Assembly (NCBI GenBank): GCA_963965975.1
Contig: OZ014417.1
Span: 3,887,821 to 3,951,820, forward strand
Direction: 5' to 3'
Source: Xestospongia bergquistia
Taxonomy: Eukaryota > Porifera > Demospongiae > Haplosclerida > Petrosiidae
DNA length: 64,000 nt
This document shows positions 48,811 to 61,114 of the stretch, piece by piece. The position numbers and the translations under genes are program-made. How positions within the stretch are numbered: position 1 is the stretch's first letter; each line of letters starts with the position of its first letter. The notes under the pieces are model-generated. The model saw nothing but the letters and a program-made list of their open reading frames with translations, was not told where the DNA came from and did no database searches.

Positions 48811-49559
48811 TTATTTTTCCTAATCATTATTCATTATCACTTGATTAAATTACCATAGCAACAACACTAATTGACAATAGAGAAAAGTTTCAGGATGACT
48901 AGTCTCCAAGTTCCAGAGCACAGTAACAGAATACAATGACAATGTAGCTAGTGGAGTGAGTGAAGTCAAGTAACAACTCTAACTAGTGATAGCAGTGTTG
49001 CCATGACAACTATTGTCCTAAAATTTGTTCCACCAGATAAAATATATCAAACTATTTTTTATCCTAGGATAAAATATTGTGCAGAATTTTGTCACAAAAT
49101 TTATCAAAAAAATTGACTTGCAATATTTATCCTAGTATATAAAAAATGGTTTGCAATATTTTATCCCAGGACAATAAATGTCTTGCTATATGTATTTCAA
49201 TTTATAAAAAATATAACTTGTTTAATTTCATTCTATAATAATATTCTAGGATATCATGATTATCATTTTGTCAAGTTATAATTAGAAGACTGATAATGCT
49301 AATATATTTTAAAAACTGTAATACACTTTTGAAATTAACTAGAACATTGTACAGAAAGTTTAACACACAGTACTAGTTGTCACAAACCAAACAGATGATC
49401 TTTGATGATCTCTTCCGAGACTTGTATGCAGGTATCATTAATATAGTACCACTCAGAACATGTACTGCACTGAATAATCTTTAAATCTTTGATCTCTAGC
49501 ATCAGACTTTTGCAGTATATATAGGTAATGTTGGTGATTTTATAGATTTTTCAACCAAC

Positions 49560-50241
49560 ATAACTTGTAGGAAAATTGAAAAAAAGTTTCTTTATTTAAG
49601 CAGCTGTGTAAGTAGTCTATCATTATGTTGCTTGAATGTATATCTGCCTGGATCATCTCCCATAGCAATCACTGACACAAAAGCCAGAGCAAAGAGACCA
49701 CAATCAGATGAGCCAACTTGTGACTGGCAATATCTATATCTATAAAGATAAAATGAAAGTTAGTGAATAAAAACAGATAAGACATATATACCTGAAATTG
49801 ATTTCTCTATGAGTGGATGGCAAACAAACAATTCAAGAATTTCTCTTTGAAGTAATGAACTCATTGTTGGTGGTAAGCTGTCGTAAATATCAACAAATCC
49901 AAGGTCACATCCATATGTGGAGATATAGTCACCCAATGATGTATGTAACACTTGAACAAATGGAAACCTTTGAATATCAAATGCTAGAGTTTTTCCAAGA
50001 TTGGTATCTTGTAACTATTGCAAAGAGGAAAAGATATTGCTATAAGTCTTTGTGATGAATTCACAATGCTATCATTCAACCACTCCCTAGATAATAGAAA
50101 ATGTTCATTAGTCTTCGATAGTTCCTGCAACCACATAGACTCTACATTTACTGTGTCTTGTAGAGCATCAACATCAACCCTATTAATCTGTTCAATGTTA
50201 TTTGCTACCTCTGTCAGATTTGTTAGCAAGATATTTGACAT
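49560..50241 (-). pseudogene. Ulp1-like (C48) cysteine protease fragment
   Basis: Minus-strand pieces read HFLLSREWLNDSIVNSSQRL, FVQVLHTSLGDYISTYGCDL, FVDIYDSLPPTMSSLLQREI and, after an intron-like gap (~49800-49740), CQSQVGSSDCGLFALAFVSV followed by MGDDPGRYTF. This is the WLND ... H ... D ... Q-x5-DCG order of Ulp1/SENP-type SUMO proteases as found in transposon-borne relatives. The Trp normally next to the catalytic His is absent (HTSLGDY), and a frame change occurs around 50000. A second, shorter copy lies at 53735-54240. Confidence 0.6.
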
Positions 50242-50289
50242 GAATGTTTTATGAAGACTGTGATGATGAAGTGATAGGTACAGAATTAA

Positions 50290-50838
50290 GGAGCTGAATT
50301 AGTAAAGAGGGTTGCACCATGACAGGTAAAAAAGTCACAGGTTGTGATAATGAAGAAGGTTGAGAAAAAGCAGCTAGAGGTACAGAAACAAGAAGTTGAG
50401 ATGATACTAAAGGTTACAATGATAAAGTGATGGGTGAAGAATTTAGAGATGGAAGTGGTGATGTTTGCCTTTGTCAACAAACTGAAATAAAAATAAGAAA
50501 AGGAGGACAAACAAAGTATAAAAACAATAGAATTAACTCAAGATATAGAAGAAGACACTACAAACAATGTTATAGATAATGTAGTAGATAATGAAGAATC
50601 TAGAGAACTGTCATCAGATTTATCACCTGAACATGATAACAAACAACTCAAGGTGGATCATAGTGACAATCTTCCTGAAAATGTAGCCAGTGTTGTTGAG
50701 GAGAGTCAACAGGAGAAAAGACAATGTTTGTTTGCTAAAAGAACAAATGAAGATACTGCTATGTCTGCTAAAGAAAGATATTTAGCTCGTAAGAGAGCAA
50801 ACCTATTACAACCTATGATTTCAACAGATGATGATTGA
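50290..50838 (+). pseudogene. NSRP1-like C-terminal exon, copy upstream of PRDM9-like copy 5
   Basis: The first part (EEFRDGSGDVCLCQQTEIK) is out of frame with the second (VVEESQQEKRQCLFAKRTNE, AMSAKERYLARKRAN, STDDD), which stays open to 50838. About 90% of the bases match the copy at 41734-42138. The sequence upstream (50290-50430) is repeated at 54250-54390, after the second Ulp1-like copy. Confidence 0.55.
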
Positions 50839-51220
50839 ACCTTCTTAATTTTTAATTTAAGAAATTATTATTATTTTTGATAAGAACCAATAAAATTTTA
50901 GTAAGAGAGTCTAGTATTTTTATTAACAAAAATGGTGTTCTGTTAATTTGTTTTAGTTGGTGTTCTGAACTGATTTCTTGAAGAACAATGAAATTGTTTA
51001 TGTCATGTGATTGTAAGGGACCACACGACGATCTAATTAAAATAAAACTAATTAAGATACAAGCAGACTGAGAGTGTTATAAAAAAAGGATTACAAATGT
51101 ATCACAAGTCATGTGATCTTTAAATATAATGATATTCATAGTTGCCCAGACTTGAGTGCAGACATTCCCTCCCCTTGCAAAACCTCTGGCCTCGAAACTA
51201 GCTACTCTGAAGAATTCAAA

Positions 51221-53660
51221 ATGGCAGATGTAATGCAAGAATTATGTGACTATGAGAAGAGAAGACTACAGAATGTTGAAAAGAATATCGAGCACATGAA
51301 AACTTTAGGTAAAATAATATTGTATGGTAAATAAAAAGTCATAAAGATTGTGTAGGTTTAGATGTTAAGTCCCAAAAGAAGAGTAAAGTTAGAAAAAGGA
51401 GAAGGAGACGATATAGTAATTGTAGTAATAGTAGCAGTGATAGTGGAGATGAATGGACACCTGCTCTAGAGACTTGTGTGATGAAGAAAAAAACAAATGA
51501 TGTCACAAAAGGTAATAAATATGTAAATTAAAGATGGACATTATTCTTTGTGTTTAGATCACCAACTTACAAAAGTCTTGAAGCTGAAAAACCACAGAAG
51601 AAGAAATATTATCAACCTATATATGGGAAGGAGCCTTCATATAAGAGCCTTGACTACATGTACAAGTTGTCTAATAAGTTTATTGAGTTATTTGGAAATG
51701 ATAATAATGAAGAATATGAAGACTTTGAAGGATTTGACATTGAAGATGTGTAAGTTAGATTATATCAGTATTGCTGATGTTTTTTTTTTCATAATACAGT
51801 GGTGATATACCTCAATGTCTAGTTAGTGAAAAATATCCTAAGAGATTAAGTCATAAAAAAGAATACAGAGAAGATGAACTATCTTATGAAGAGGAATATC
51901 TCTGTAAGTTCAGCATCAATATCGATACTTATTTATATATAACTTTCATTATTAGTTTGTGACAACTGTGAGGAGATTCATCATGGTGACTGTCCTGTTC
52001 ATGGACCTTTAATAACTCTAGATCCTTCTAGAGGTCATGATGAAGCATCTCTACAATACACTACTGTATTTGTTCCATCAGAACTAACTGTTAAACCTTC
52101 TAAGATACCCAATGGTAGTCTGGGTGTTTTTGCTGCACAATTTATACCTCGTAGAGTTAGGTTTGGTCCTTATGAAGGAAAGAGAGTGTCAAAACAAGAC
52201 CTCACTAAAGGAGAAGATACTAGCTACATGTGGGAGGTATTGTAATAAAATAATCAAAAGTATTAATTATTATAATTTATTCAGGTGAAGCATCTTGGTG
52301 AGGAGTCATTTTATATTGATGGTCAATCAGATAAGCAAAGTAATTGGTTACAATTTGTTAAGTGTGCTCACAATGAAGATGAACAGAATTTAGTAGCTTT
52401 TCAGTATCATGGTAACATCTATTATCACACATTCAAGCATATCTATCCTGGTAATGAACTCTATGTATGGTAATTGTGAACAATATGCAAGAGAACTTGG
52501 GATTACAGCTAGTTTTGAAGAAGGTAGTGTAATTCTTTTGGCAGAAATAAAATTTAGTATTTATTTTTAGATGATAGTCAACTTTATAATTGCAAAAATT
52601 GTGGAAGTAGATTTGTTTTAAAAGCCAATTTTGATTTGCATCTTCGACATAATCCTAATTGTCTTGCTGCTAGTCCTCAATGTTTTACTTGTCAAAAATG
52701 TCAAAAAAGTTTTTGTGAATTGTATCAGCTACAAGGCCACATTCGTAAACATGAGCTATTTGATGTAACAGGAAAAAAACAAAAGAAAGGGCTCATTTCT
52801 AATGATAAACTGGTGGTTGGAAATCCAGATAATATGTGTGATTATTGTGGAAAGAAACTTTCTAGTAAGTCATCATTGAGAACTCATCTTCGTATACACA
52901 CTGGTGATAAACCTTACCAATGTCAGTACTGTGGAAAAGGATTTACTCTTAATAGTAGTCTCCAAAGGCATCTTCATATACACACTGGTGATAAACCTTA
53001 CCAATGTCATTACTGTGAAAAAGGATTTAATAATAAGAGTAATCTCCAAAAACATCTTTGTATACACACTGGTGATAAACCTTACCAATGTCAGTACTGT
53101 GGAAAAGGATTAAGGGATAATGGTTGTCTCCAAACACATCTTCGTGTACATACTGGTGATAAACCTTACAAATGTCAGTACTGTGGAAAAGGATTTAGTC
53201 ATAATGGTAATCTCCAAACACATCTTCATATACACACTGGTGATAAACTTTACCAATGTGAGTACTGTGGAAAAGGATTTATTAATAATAGTAATCTCCA
53301 AACTCACCTTCATATGCACACTGATGATAAACTTTTCAAATGTCAGTATTGTGGAAAAGGATTTAATCAAAGCTATAGTCTCCAAGATCATGTTTGTATA
53401 CACACTGGTGATAAACCTTACCAATGTGAGTACTGTGGAAGAGGATTTAGTAATGATAGTAATCATCAAATTCATCTTCGTATGCACACTGGTGATAAAC
53501 CTTACCAATATCAGTACTGTGGAAAAAGATTTAATCAAAGCAATCATCTCCAAACTCATCTTTGTATACACCGGTGATAAACCTTACCAATGTCAGTAGT
53601 GTGGGAAAGGATTTAGTAATAATATTAATGTCCAAACTTATTTTTATATTCATTTATAAT
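51221..53660 (+). pseudogene. PRDM9-like gene copy 5 (SET domain frameshifted)
   Basis: Exons: 51221-51308, 51356-51511, ~51556-51749, 51800-51903, 51956-52236, 52285-52523 and 52571-53577. The start and N-terminal helix are intact (CDYEKRRLQNVEKNIEHMK). Exon 3 is missing as in copy 3, but a 1-bp loss in exon 4 (gaagctgaaaaacc) puts the exon 2-4 join out of frame unless a weak AG at ~51589 is used. A 1-bp insertion at ~52472 turns VWYGE into VW-stop, removing the last catalytic Tyr of the SET domain. The finger exon is open for nine array units and then loses frame at ~53573 through a 2-bp deletion. It could produce only truncated products. Confidence 0.82.
52835..53655 (+). repeat. C2H2 finger array, copy 5
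   Basis: Helices read SKSSLRT, LNSSLQR, NKSNLQK, DNGCLQT, HNGNLQT, NNSNLQT, QSYSLQD, NDSNHQI and QSNHLQT, followed by a frameshifted unit NNINVQT. Position -1 takes S, L, N, D, H and Q. This is the most divergent set of arrays in the window. Confidence 0.85.
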
Positions 53661-53719
53661 AATAAATTATTTTTGCTAATAATTATTTATTATCATGTTA
53701 TGTTACCATAGTAACAACA

Positions 53720-54240
53720 CTACACAAACAATGAACAATGCAGATTTAGAGAGTAGTTCCAGGATGACAATTCAAGAATTTCTCTTTGAAGTAACGAACT
53801 CATTGTTGGTGGTAAGCTGTCGTAAATATCAACAAATCCAAGGTCACATCCATATGTGGAGATATAGTCACCCAATGATGTATGTAACACTTGAACAAAT
53901 GGAAACCTTTGAATATCAAATACTAGAGTTTGTCCAAGATTGGTATCTTGTAACCCATTGCAAAGAGTAAAAGATATTGCTATAAGTCTTTGTGATGAAT
54001 TCACAATGCTATCATTCAACCACTCCCCAGATAATAGAAAATGTTCATTAGTCTTTGATAGTTTCTACACCCACATACACTCTACCTTTACTGTCTCTTG
54101 TAGAGCATCAACATCAACCCTATTAATCTGTTCAATGTTATTTGTTACCTCTTTCAGATTTACTAGCTTAGCTTTTAGTTTCATCTTTTATAGCAAGATG
54201 TTTGACATTAATGTTTTATGAAGGCTGTGATGATATGTGT
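53720..54240 (-). pseudogene. Second Ulp1-like protease fragment
   Basis: It matches 49813-50255 closely (EWLNDSIVNSSQRLIAISF, FVQVLHTSLGDYISTYGCDL, FVDIYDSLPPTMSSL). It stops before the exon with the catalytic Cys; the sequence joins directly to the 3' block of PRDM9-like copy 5 at about 53770. It contains a 21-bp insertion near 54170. Confidence 0.6.
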
Positions 54241-54413
54241 TATTTACAGAACCAAGAGGCTGAGATGGTAAAGAGGGTTGCACCATGACAGGTAAAAAAG
54301 TCACAGGTTGTGATAATGAAGAAGGTTGAGAAAAAGTAGCTAGAGATACAGAAACAAGAAGTTGAAATGATACTAAAAGGTTACAATGATAAAGTGATAT
54401 TTGTCCACGTGAG

Positions 54414-54970
54414 ATGAAAGGTGATCCTAGAAATCAGTCAATTCTTATCCACATAGAAGGATGGAATCCACAGTCAACTTCAGCTAAGCATTCTATAGCT
54501 GAAATAGCAATATCTCATGGCACAATGTGGAAAGCTAATCGAGCTAATGGTAAAAACACTCCAATTTCTTCATTTATACCAACTCACCAGCTGCCTCAAA
54601 AGTTACCTCATAAATTTGATGCTTTCTTGAGCCTTTGCTAAAAGAAATAGAAAAATGTATATATTAATGGAATGGAAGTTTTTTTTCTAAATCAGTTGAA
54701 GGCTACAGTCAACCAAATGACAATGCATTACTTAGAGTAGTACCACTTCTGTTTGCTGGTGACATGATACCACACTCTGAAATAGGCCTTGTAACTCACA
54801 GTGGTTACAAAGGATGTAGATACTGTTATGTAACTGGTACATACTATGCAAATAGCTGGAGATTTGGGCAGTTCCAGCAAAGATATAGATTCCCAACTAA
54901 AAGTAGAGATGCTCAGAGTAATCGTAATCATGGGAAAGATGTAGAAGGAAATGAACCAATCCAGAAATGA
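54414..54970 (+). pseudogene. Plavaka/CACTA-like transposase fragment
   Basis: Plus-strand frames read GWNPQSTSAKHSIAEI, PTHQLPQKLPHKFDAFLSL, then (shifted) VEGYSQPNDNALLRVVPLLF, AGDMIPHSEIGLVTHSGYKG, CRYCYVTGTYYANSW and FQQRYRFPTKSRDAQSN. The order K-x-P-x-KFD-x-FL ... D ... GCR-x-C ... RYRFP matches the catalytic N-terminal half of Plavaka-like transposases. It therefore supplies the half that is missing from the minus-strand gene at 8.2-9.6 kb. A frameshift at about 54640 and a stop after NEPIQK show it is dead. Confidence 0.55.
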
Positions 54971-55019
54971 GTTATGGTAATGAACAATCAGTGTGTTATT
55001 TTTATTAAATCATTTTAAC

Positions 55020-55330
55020 ACATACAGTCAGGACTAACAGGATGAACATGGACAGACAAAGAATTATGTGTAGGAATTTGAGAAGTTAAAAGCTAAAAAA
55101 TAGTTCCATAAAAAAAAATTAAAAAGTCATGAGGACTCGCCTAAGTCGACATGTGGGAATGAATTCCAAATCTTAATAACAAGTTGATTGAAATGAAGAA
55201 GTTAATATAGTTTTGTAGGAAAGAAAGAGAGTGTATTTTCGAGAGAAAGATCAGATTAGGTTGTAGATGTAACGAACATTGTACGAACATTCCTTGTAAG
55301 AGAGCAAAGTATCACAACCTACTATTTCAA
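55020..55330 (-). mobile_element. LINE 3' fragment joined to NSRP1-like tail scrap
   Basis: Nearly the same block as 26680-26970: aacaggatgaacatggacag ... ggaatgaattccaaatctta, then gagagcaaagtatcacaacc from the NSRP1-like exon end. That the same junction precedes copies 2 and 6 shows these two copies share a more recent ancestor. Confidence 0.5.
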
Positions 55331-55496
55331 CAAATGATTATTAAACATTCTAAATCTTGAATTTTAACTAATAGTAACTATTATTAATAAATTTATTTTT
55401 GATAAAAAACAATTAAGTTCTAGGGGAGGGACTAACATTTTTAACGGAAATATAATGGTCTATTATCTTGTTTACCAGCTAGACAAGATCTTCAAA

Positions 55497-57930
55497 ATGG
55501 CAGATACAACCCAAGAATTATGCGATTACGAGAAGAGAAGAGTAGAGAATATTAAAAGGAATTTTGAACTCATGAAAACTTTGGGTAAATTACTATTACA
55601 TGGTATATAAAAGTCATAAGATTGTGTAAGTTTAGATGTTAAATCCCAAAACAAGACTAGAGTCAGAAGTAGGAGACGATATAGTAATTGTAGTAATAGT
55701 AGCAGTGATAGTGGAGATGAATGGTTACTTGGTCTAGAGACTTGTGTGATGAAGAAAAAACCAAATGATATCACAAAAGGTAATAAACTTTAAAATTAAA
55801 TATGAAAATCATTTTATTGTGTTTAGTTCCAGTAGTTGAGACTGCAGTGAGAGACCCTCTATGTGATGTAGTAGAACATGTGGTAAGCAGTTGATAGAAC
55901 TGTAATATTGGTCTATCCCTCCTAATAATGTTAGGATCATCAACATACGAGTGTCTCGAGGCAACAGAAACCACAACAAAAGAAATATTATCAACCCGTA
56001 GTGGGGGAGGAGGCTTCATTTCTGAGCTATGGTTGCAAGTTACCTAAGGAGTTTTTCAAGTTATTTGGAGATGATAATGTTAAAGAATATGAAGACTTTG
56101 AAGGATTTGATATTAAAGATGTGTAAGTTAAATTATATCAGTATTGGTAATGTTGTTTTCTTAATACAGTGGTGATATACCTCAGTGTCCAGTTAATGAA
56201 AGATACCCTAAGAAATTAAGTCAACAAAAAGAATATGGAGGAGATGAACTATCTGATGAAGATGAATATCTCTGTAAGTTCATTATAAATATAATTACTT
56301 TTATAACATTTGTTACTAGTTTGTGAGGACTGTAACGAATTTCATCATGGTGATTGTCCTGTTCATGGACAATTACTGACTCTAGATCCTTCTAGTGGTC
56401 ATGATGAAGCATCTCTACAATACACTACAGTATTTGTTCCAGCTGAATTAACTGTTAAACCTTCTAAGATTCCAAATGCTGGTCTGGGTGTTTTTGCTAC
56501 ACAGTTTATACCTCGTAGAGTTAGATTTGGTCCTTATGAAGGAAGGAGAGTGTTAAAAGAAGACCTCACTAAAAGAGAAGATACTAGCTACATGTGGGAG
56601 GTAGTGTAATAATATAATAAAAATTATTAATTATTATTTAATTTATTTAGGTAAAGCGTTTTAGATTATATTGATGGTCAATCAGATGAGGAAAGTAATT
56701 GGTTACGATATATTAACTGTGCTCGCAATGAAGATGAACAGAATTTAGTAGCTTTTCAGTATCATGGTAACATTTATTATCGATCATTTAAGCATATCTA
56801 TCCTGGTAATGAACTCTATGTATGGTATGGTGAACAATATGCAAGAGAACTTGGGATTACAACTAATTTTGAAGAAGGTAAAGTAATTCTTTTAGCAGAA
56901 ATAACTTTACTATCTAGTTTTAGATGATTGTCAACTTTATAATTGCAAAAATTGTGGAAGTAGTTTTGTTTTGAAATCTAATTTTGATTTGCATCTTCGA
57001 CATAATCCAAATTGTCTTTCTGCTAATCCTCAATGTTTTACTTGTCAAAAATGTCAAGAAAGCTTTTGTGAATTGTATCAGTTACAACACCACATTTGTA
57101 AACATGAGCTATCTAATGTAAAAGAAGAAAATCAAGAAAAGAGGCTCATTTCCAAAGATAAAGTGGTAGTTGGAAATCCAGATAACACTTGTGATTATTG
57201 TGGAAAGAAATTTTCGTATACATCATCATTGAGGAATCATCTTCGTATACACACTGGTGATAAACCTTACCAATGTCAGTCCAGTGGAATAGGAGTCAAT
57301 CAAAGCAGTTCTCTCCAAATTCATCTTGGTATGCACACTGGCAATAAATCTTACCAATGTCAGTACTGTGGAAAAGGATTTAGTTGTAATAGTAATCTTC
57401 AAGCTCATCTTCGTATACACACTGGTGATAAACCTTACCAATGTCAATACTGTGGAAAAAGATTTACTCAGAGTAGTGAACTCAAAACTCATATTCGTAT
57501 ACACACTGGTGATAAACCTTACCAATGTCAGTACTGTGGAAAAGAGTTCAATCAAAGCAGTTCTCTCCATACTCATCTTCGTATACACACTGGCGATAGA
57601 CCTTACAAATGTCAGTACTGTGGAAAAGGATTTAGTCATAGTGGTAATCTTCAAGCTCATCTTCGTATACACACTGGTGACAAACCATACCAATGTCAGT
57701 ACTGTAGCAAAAGATTTAGTCGTAATGGTAGTCTTCAAACTCATGTTCGTATACACACTGGTGATAAACCTTACCAATGTCAGTACTGTGGCAAAAGATT
57801 TAGTCGTAATTATAGTCTTAAAACTCATGTTCGTATACACACTGGTGATAAACCTTACCAATGTCAGTACTGTGGAAAACGATTTAATCAAAGCACTCAT
57901 CACCAAACTCATCTTCGTGTTCATCTTTAA
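55497..57930 (+). pseudogene. PRDM9-like gene copy 6 (SET domain and splice site damaged)
   Basis: Exons: 55497-55584, 55631-55779, 55827-55882, 55935-56122, 56170-56273, 56320-56600, 56651-56877 and 56934-57930. All eight family exons exist, with exon 3 present as in copies 1 and 2. The acceptor of exon 2 is mutated (gtag|gttta to gtaag|ttta), which forces a one-base shift. Exon 7 has lost 11 bp after VKRF, so the second half of the SET domain is out of frame. The finger exon is fully open: two fixed fingers and nine array fingers ending HLRVHL. The second array finger is degenerate (CQSSGIGV). If transcribed, only a partial protein could be made from the upstream start. Confidence 0.82.
57175..57930 (+). 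repeat. C2H2 finger array, copy 6
   Basis: Helices read YTSSLRN, QSSSLQI, CNSNLQA, QSSELKT, QSSSLHT, HSGNLQA, RNGSLQT, RNYSLKT and QSTHHQT. The fixed framework YQCQYCGK is kept in seven of nine. Confidence 0.85.
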
Positions 57931-58379
57931 AATAGTTAACTATTTTTTGCTATTTTACAGAGCACCGTAACAGAATACAGTCTCACTGTAGCTAGTGAAG
58001 GAAGTGAATTCAACACTTCTAACCAGTGATAGCAGTGCTTCTTATTCAATTAAAGTGGATGTAAATTGTTTTGTCATGACAATTATTATCCTACCTAAAA
58101 TTTGTCCCACCTGAAAAACATTGGAAAATTATTTTATCCTAGGATAAAATATTGCTGTAGGATTTTGTCTTACTTAGCACAAAGCTTATCCTAGGACAAA
58201 ACGTTTTGGCTTGCAATATTTATTCTAAGACAATTAATGGCTTTCTATATCTTAGTCTATAGAAAAACTTGTTATATTTAATAATAATATTCTAGGTAGC
58301 ATGATTATTAATTTGTTTATGTTAAAGACTGATAGTGCTAGTATTTTTCAAAAAATGTAATGAACTTGCACATTATCCA

Positions 58380-58625
58380 GAAATTTTATCACACTGGTGA
58401 TAAGCCTTACCAACGTCAGAACTGTGGAATAGGATTTAATAATAATAGTAATTTTCTGAACTCATCTTCGTATACACACTGAATATAAACCTTACCAATG
58501 CCAGATTTGTGGAGAAGGATTTAGTAATAATAGTAATCTTCAAACTCATGCTCATATACACACTGGTGATAAATCTTACCAATGTCAGTATCAAGGATTT
58601 AGTCAAATATATACTGCAAAATTTA
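58380..58625 (+). pseudogene. Orphan finger fragment downstream of copy 6
   Basis: tcacactggtgataagcctt starts a broken finger (CGIGFNNNSNF, frame lost). It is followed by [40 protein letters not shown]. It corresponds in position and in the CQxC(G)xxFSNNS type to 29996-30175 and 62806-62955. Confidence 0.65.
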
Positions 58626-58979
58626 CATTATATATATATATATTATTAAGTTATTAGAGTTATTGTGTAATTAGTTCTCTAATATATCATTGTAAAAATG
58701 AATTTGTTAGTTTAACCAAGTCAATAGTCATTTTTGTTGTATATAATACAATATACCAGTATTTTTCCCAGCAGAAAAACATTTTTACAAGGCATTCCCA
58801 AAGTTAATTTTCGTTAAAGTTTCCAAAGTTAATTATTTTAATAGAAGTCGCACCCAACACTAGTCTTATACATAGCCAGCCCTGTGTTTTAAATCAAAAT
58901 TTGTGTTGATAATAATAAGCACAGGACATTTACCTATTAACTATTAACTGAAATGCCTTAATAAGGAAAATTAATATGC

Positions 58980-59840
58980 TACTTAAAATATTACAATTAC
59001 ATAAATAATAATTTAGATTTAAAAATATCAATATACTATTGTTTTATTTGAAATTCACTCAATACATTCCCTATTTAGCAGGTGTTGGATAAACGAGTTA
59101 TACCATGTACTAGTGGAAAAGAAAAGTGGTTTAAAAGAACAAAATTAATATGGTAATTCCTCTTTAAGTTTTATTCCACAACTTGACAAAATATTATTTC
59201 ATTCATTATTTTAAACATTCAAGACATATATTTGCATTTTGATGTATTTACTGATAGATACTTTACTTCATACCATCTCTCCATGGATAAAATATTATTT
59301 TAAACAAAAGTAAAGTCATCAACTGATAAAATCCTCTGATATAATGACAAATCATCTGCTGTAGTGTCAACTTTCCATTGACTATTAATTCATTTATCTC
59401 ATTAATATAAACAGAAAAATAGTATTAGATCCAAAACTGATCCCTGAGGAACTCCTGAAAAAACTAGTGCAGTGTCTGTTTTACTACTATATTGACTACA
59501 ACAGCCTCTGTTTTTGAGGTAGTTGATATAATCCAAGCAATTATTTAACACAATGAATCATATTATGCTGAGTAGTGGAACATAGGGGTCGACAGAGTGA
59601 AAATCTTTTTTAAAGTCGAAGAAAACAACACAAAAATCATTTCATAAATTCCCATTGAAAATAAGAGAAAGAGGGGAGTTGATATAAAGATTTCCAATAG
59701 TAGTGTATTATATATCAGGTAACAACACATTACTTAAAAATTACACAAGTCGATAATCATTTGGTGAATTGATGTTAGGAGACTTTGAAATGGACACAAT
59801 ATGACTAAGTTTCTATTCATCTGGTATTTGATCTGATCTT
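58980..59840 (-). mobile_element. LINE reverse transcriptase remnant
   Basis: Same element and orientation as 31020-32120. The block gatccctgaggaactcctga with attgactacaacagcctctg is the antisense of the SGVPQGSILD / VVV-x-NG region. Many indels. It forms part of the block between a PRDM9-like copy and a PAE gene. Confidence 0.6.
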
Positions 59841-59994
59841 CATAATAAATAGTTCTTCTTAGAAAAATCATAATTAGATGAAACTTTTGTTCTTCTGAAA
59901 CTAGTAATCTACAGAAACATTACCACAAAAAGGCAATTATTTACTGTTAAAACTTTGCTACGATAATAATAACAACATGTTTTCTATTTGTTTT

Positions 59995-60565
59995 CGATGT
60001 TTAAGATGGAGAATTGTACTAGTGGAGTCAATCAGAAATGTATTATGGCTGTCTGGAATGATACTTGGAAGTATATTAGAGCTCAGGTACATAGAAATTT
60101 AGTTTTGACGGAATATTGGTACCACTTGAAAGTACTTCTTTTTCTTCCATTAGTATACTTATCCTTACATTTCTATAGTCCAATATTTGTACTAAATTCT
60201 CAATATGACACACGGCAATTTCATAACACTCTCCAACTAAAATGCACACACCTTATTGTACTCCTGAGTAAATGGAAAGAGTTGAACAATTCTTTCATGT
60301 AAGTTTAATAACAATTAATCATGTTTTGTGTTGACAAATTATATAGGTGTTTGAAGAAGCTGCTTATCCTATCATTACATCTGAGAGTAATGGTGCTTTC
60401 TTAGACTCTTGTTTGACTCACTGTCAATCTCTGAGTGACAAATCTTGGAATTCAATAGAAGTAGGAGGTCAAAGTGCTAGTAAGACTTTTAGTAACTGGT
60501 ACTTGAAGACTTCTGGAAAATTAAAAGAAGTTGACTGTCCCTATCCATGTAATAAATCCTGCTGA
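59995..60565 (+). pseudogene. PAE/Notum-like gene, last three exons (PAE-4)
   Basis: Exons at ~60006-60086 (MENCTSGVNQKCIMAVWNDT), ~60150-60297 (SPIFVLNSQYDTRQFHN) and 60347-60565 (VFEEAAYPIITSESNGAFLD, SCLTHCQSLSDKSWNSIEVG, then SNWYLKTSGKLKEVDCPYPC and NKSC). The last exon holds the conserved catalytic His (THCQS) and the C-terminal CPYPC of the family. It is the only complete 3' end in the window. The first five exons, including GGGWC and GCSAGG, are absent upstream, where LINE sequence stands. A frame change in the middle exon (ECTHLIVLLSKW) supports a pseudogene. Confidence 0.65.
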
Positions 60566-61114
60566 ACATAATAAAAATTATATTATAAAAATTATTGCTT
60601 TGTCTATAAAGTGATAACTGTAAACTGGTTATTAATTCAAGTTAGTTTGTTTTGGTTGTTGGATGATAATATGTAGGAGACTTCATGTACCATAATTATT
60701 AAATCACTAGAATATCAGGAGTGTAAATAATATATTACAAGGATAATTTGTAAGCGTGTAAAAATAGGTTGTACTAATTAGCTGTGTTTTTACATACATT
60801 AAGGCCAGTAATCTTTCATGGAAGACACTCAACATCTATAACATTAAAATAGTTGCTATATCTCTTCGTTCCATTCAGAATTATTATACTGTACCTTATT
60901 TTTTAATATGTCAAGTAAATACAGTGCAAGAGCCACAAACCAAGTGCATCTTTAGTAGACAAATGTCAAAAGTGAAAGAACTCAAAATATGCCTATGTCT
61001 TCTGTCTATTTTCCACAAATCATTATACCATCTAGGTTTTAGCCAGTTAAAGACCATCCCACAAGCTCTGGAGGAGCACATAAAGCATAAATACAAGTGA
61101 CTGTTAACATAATT

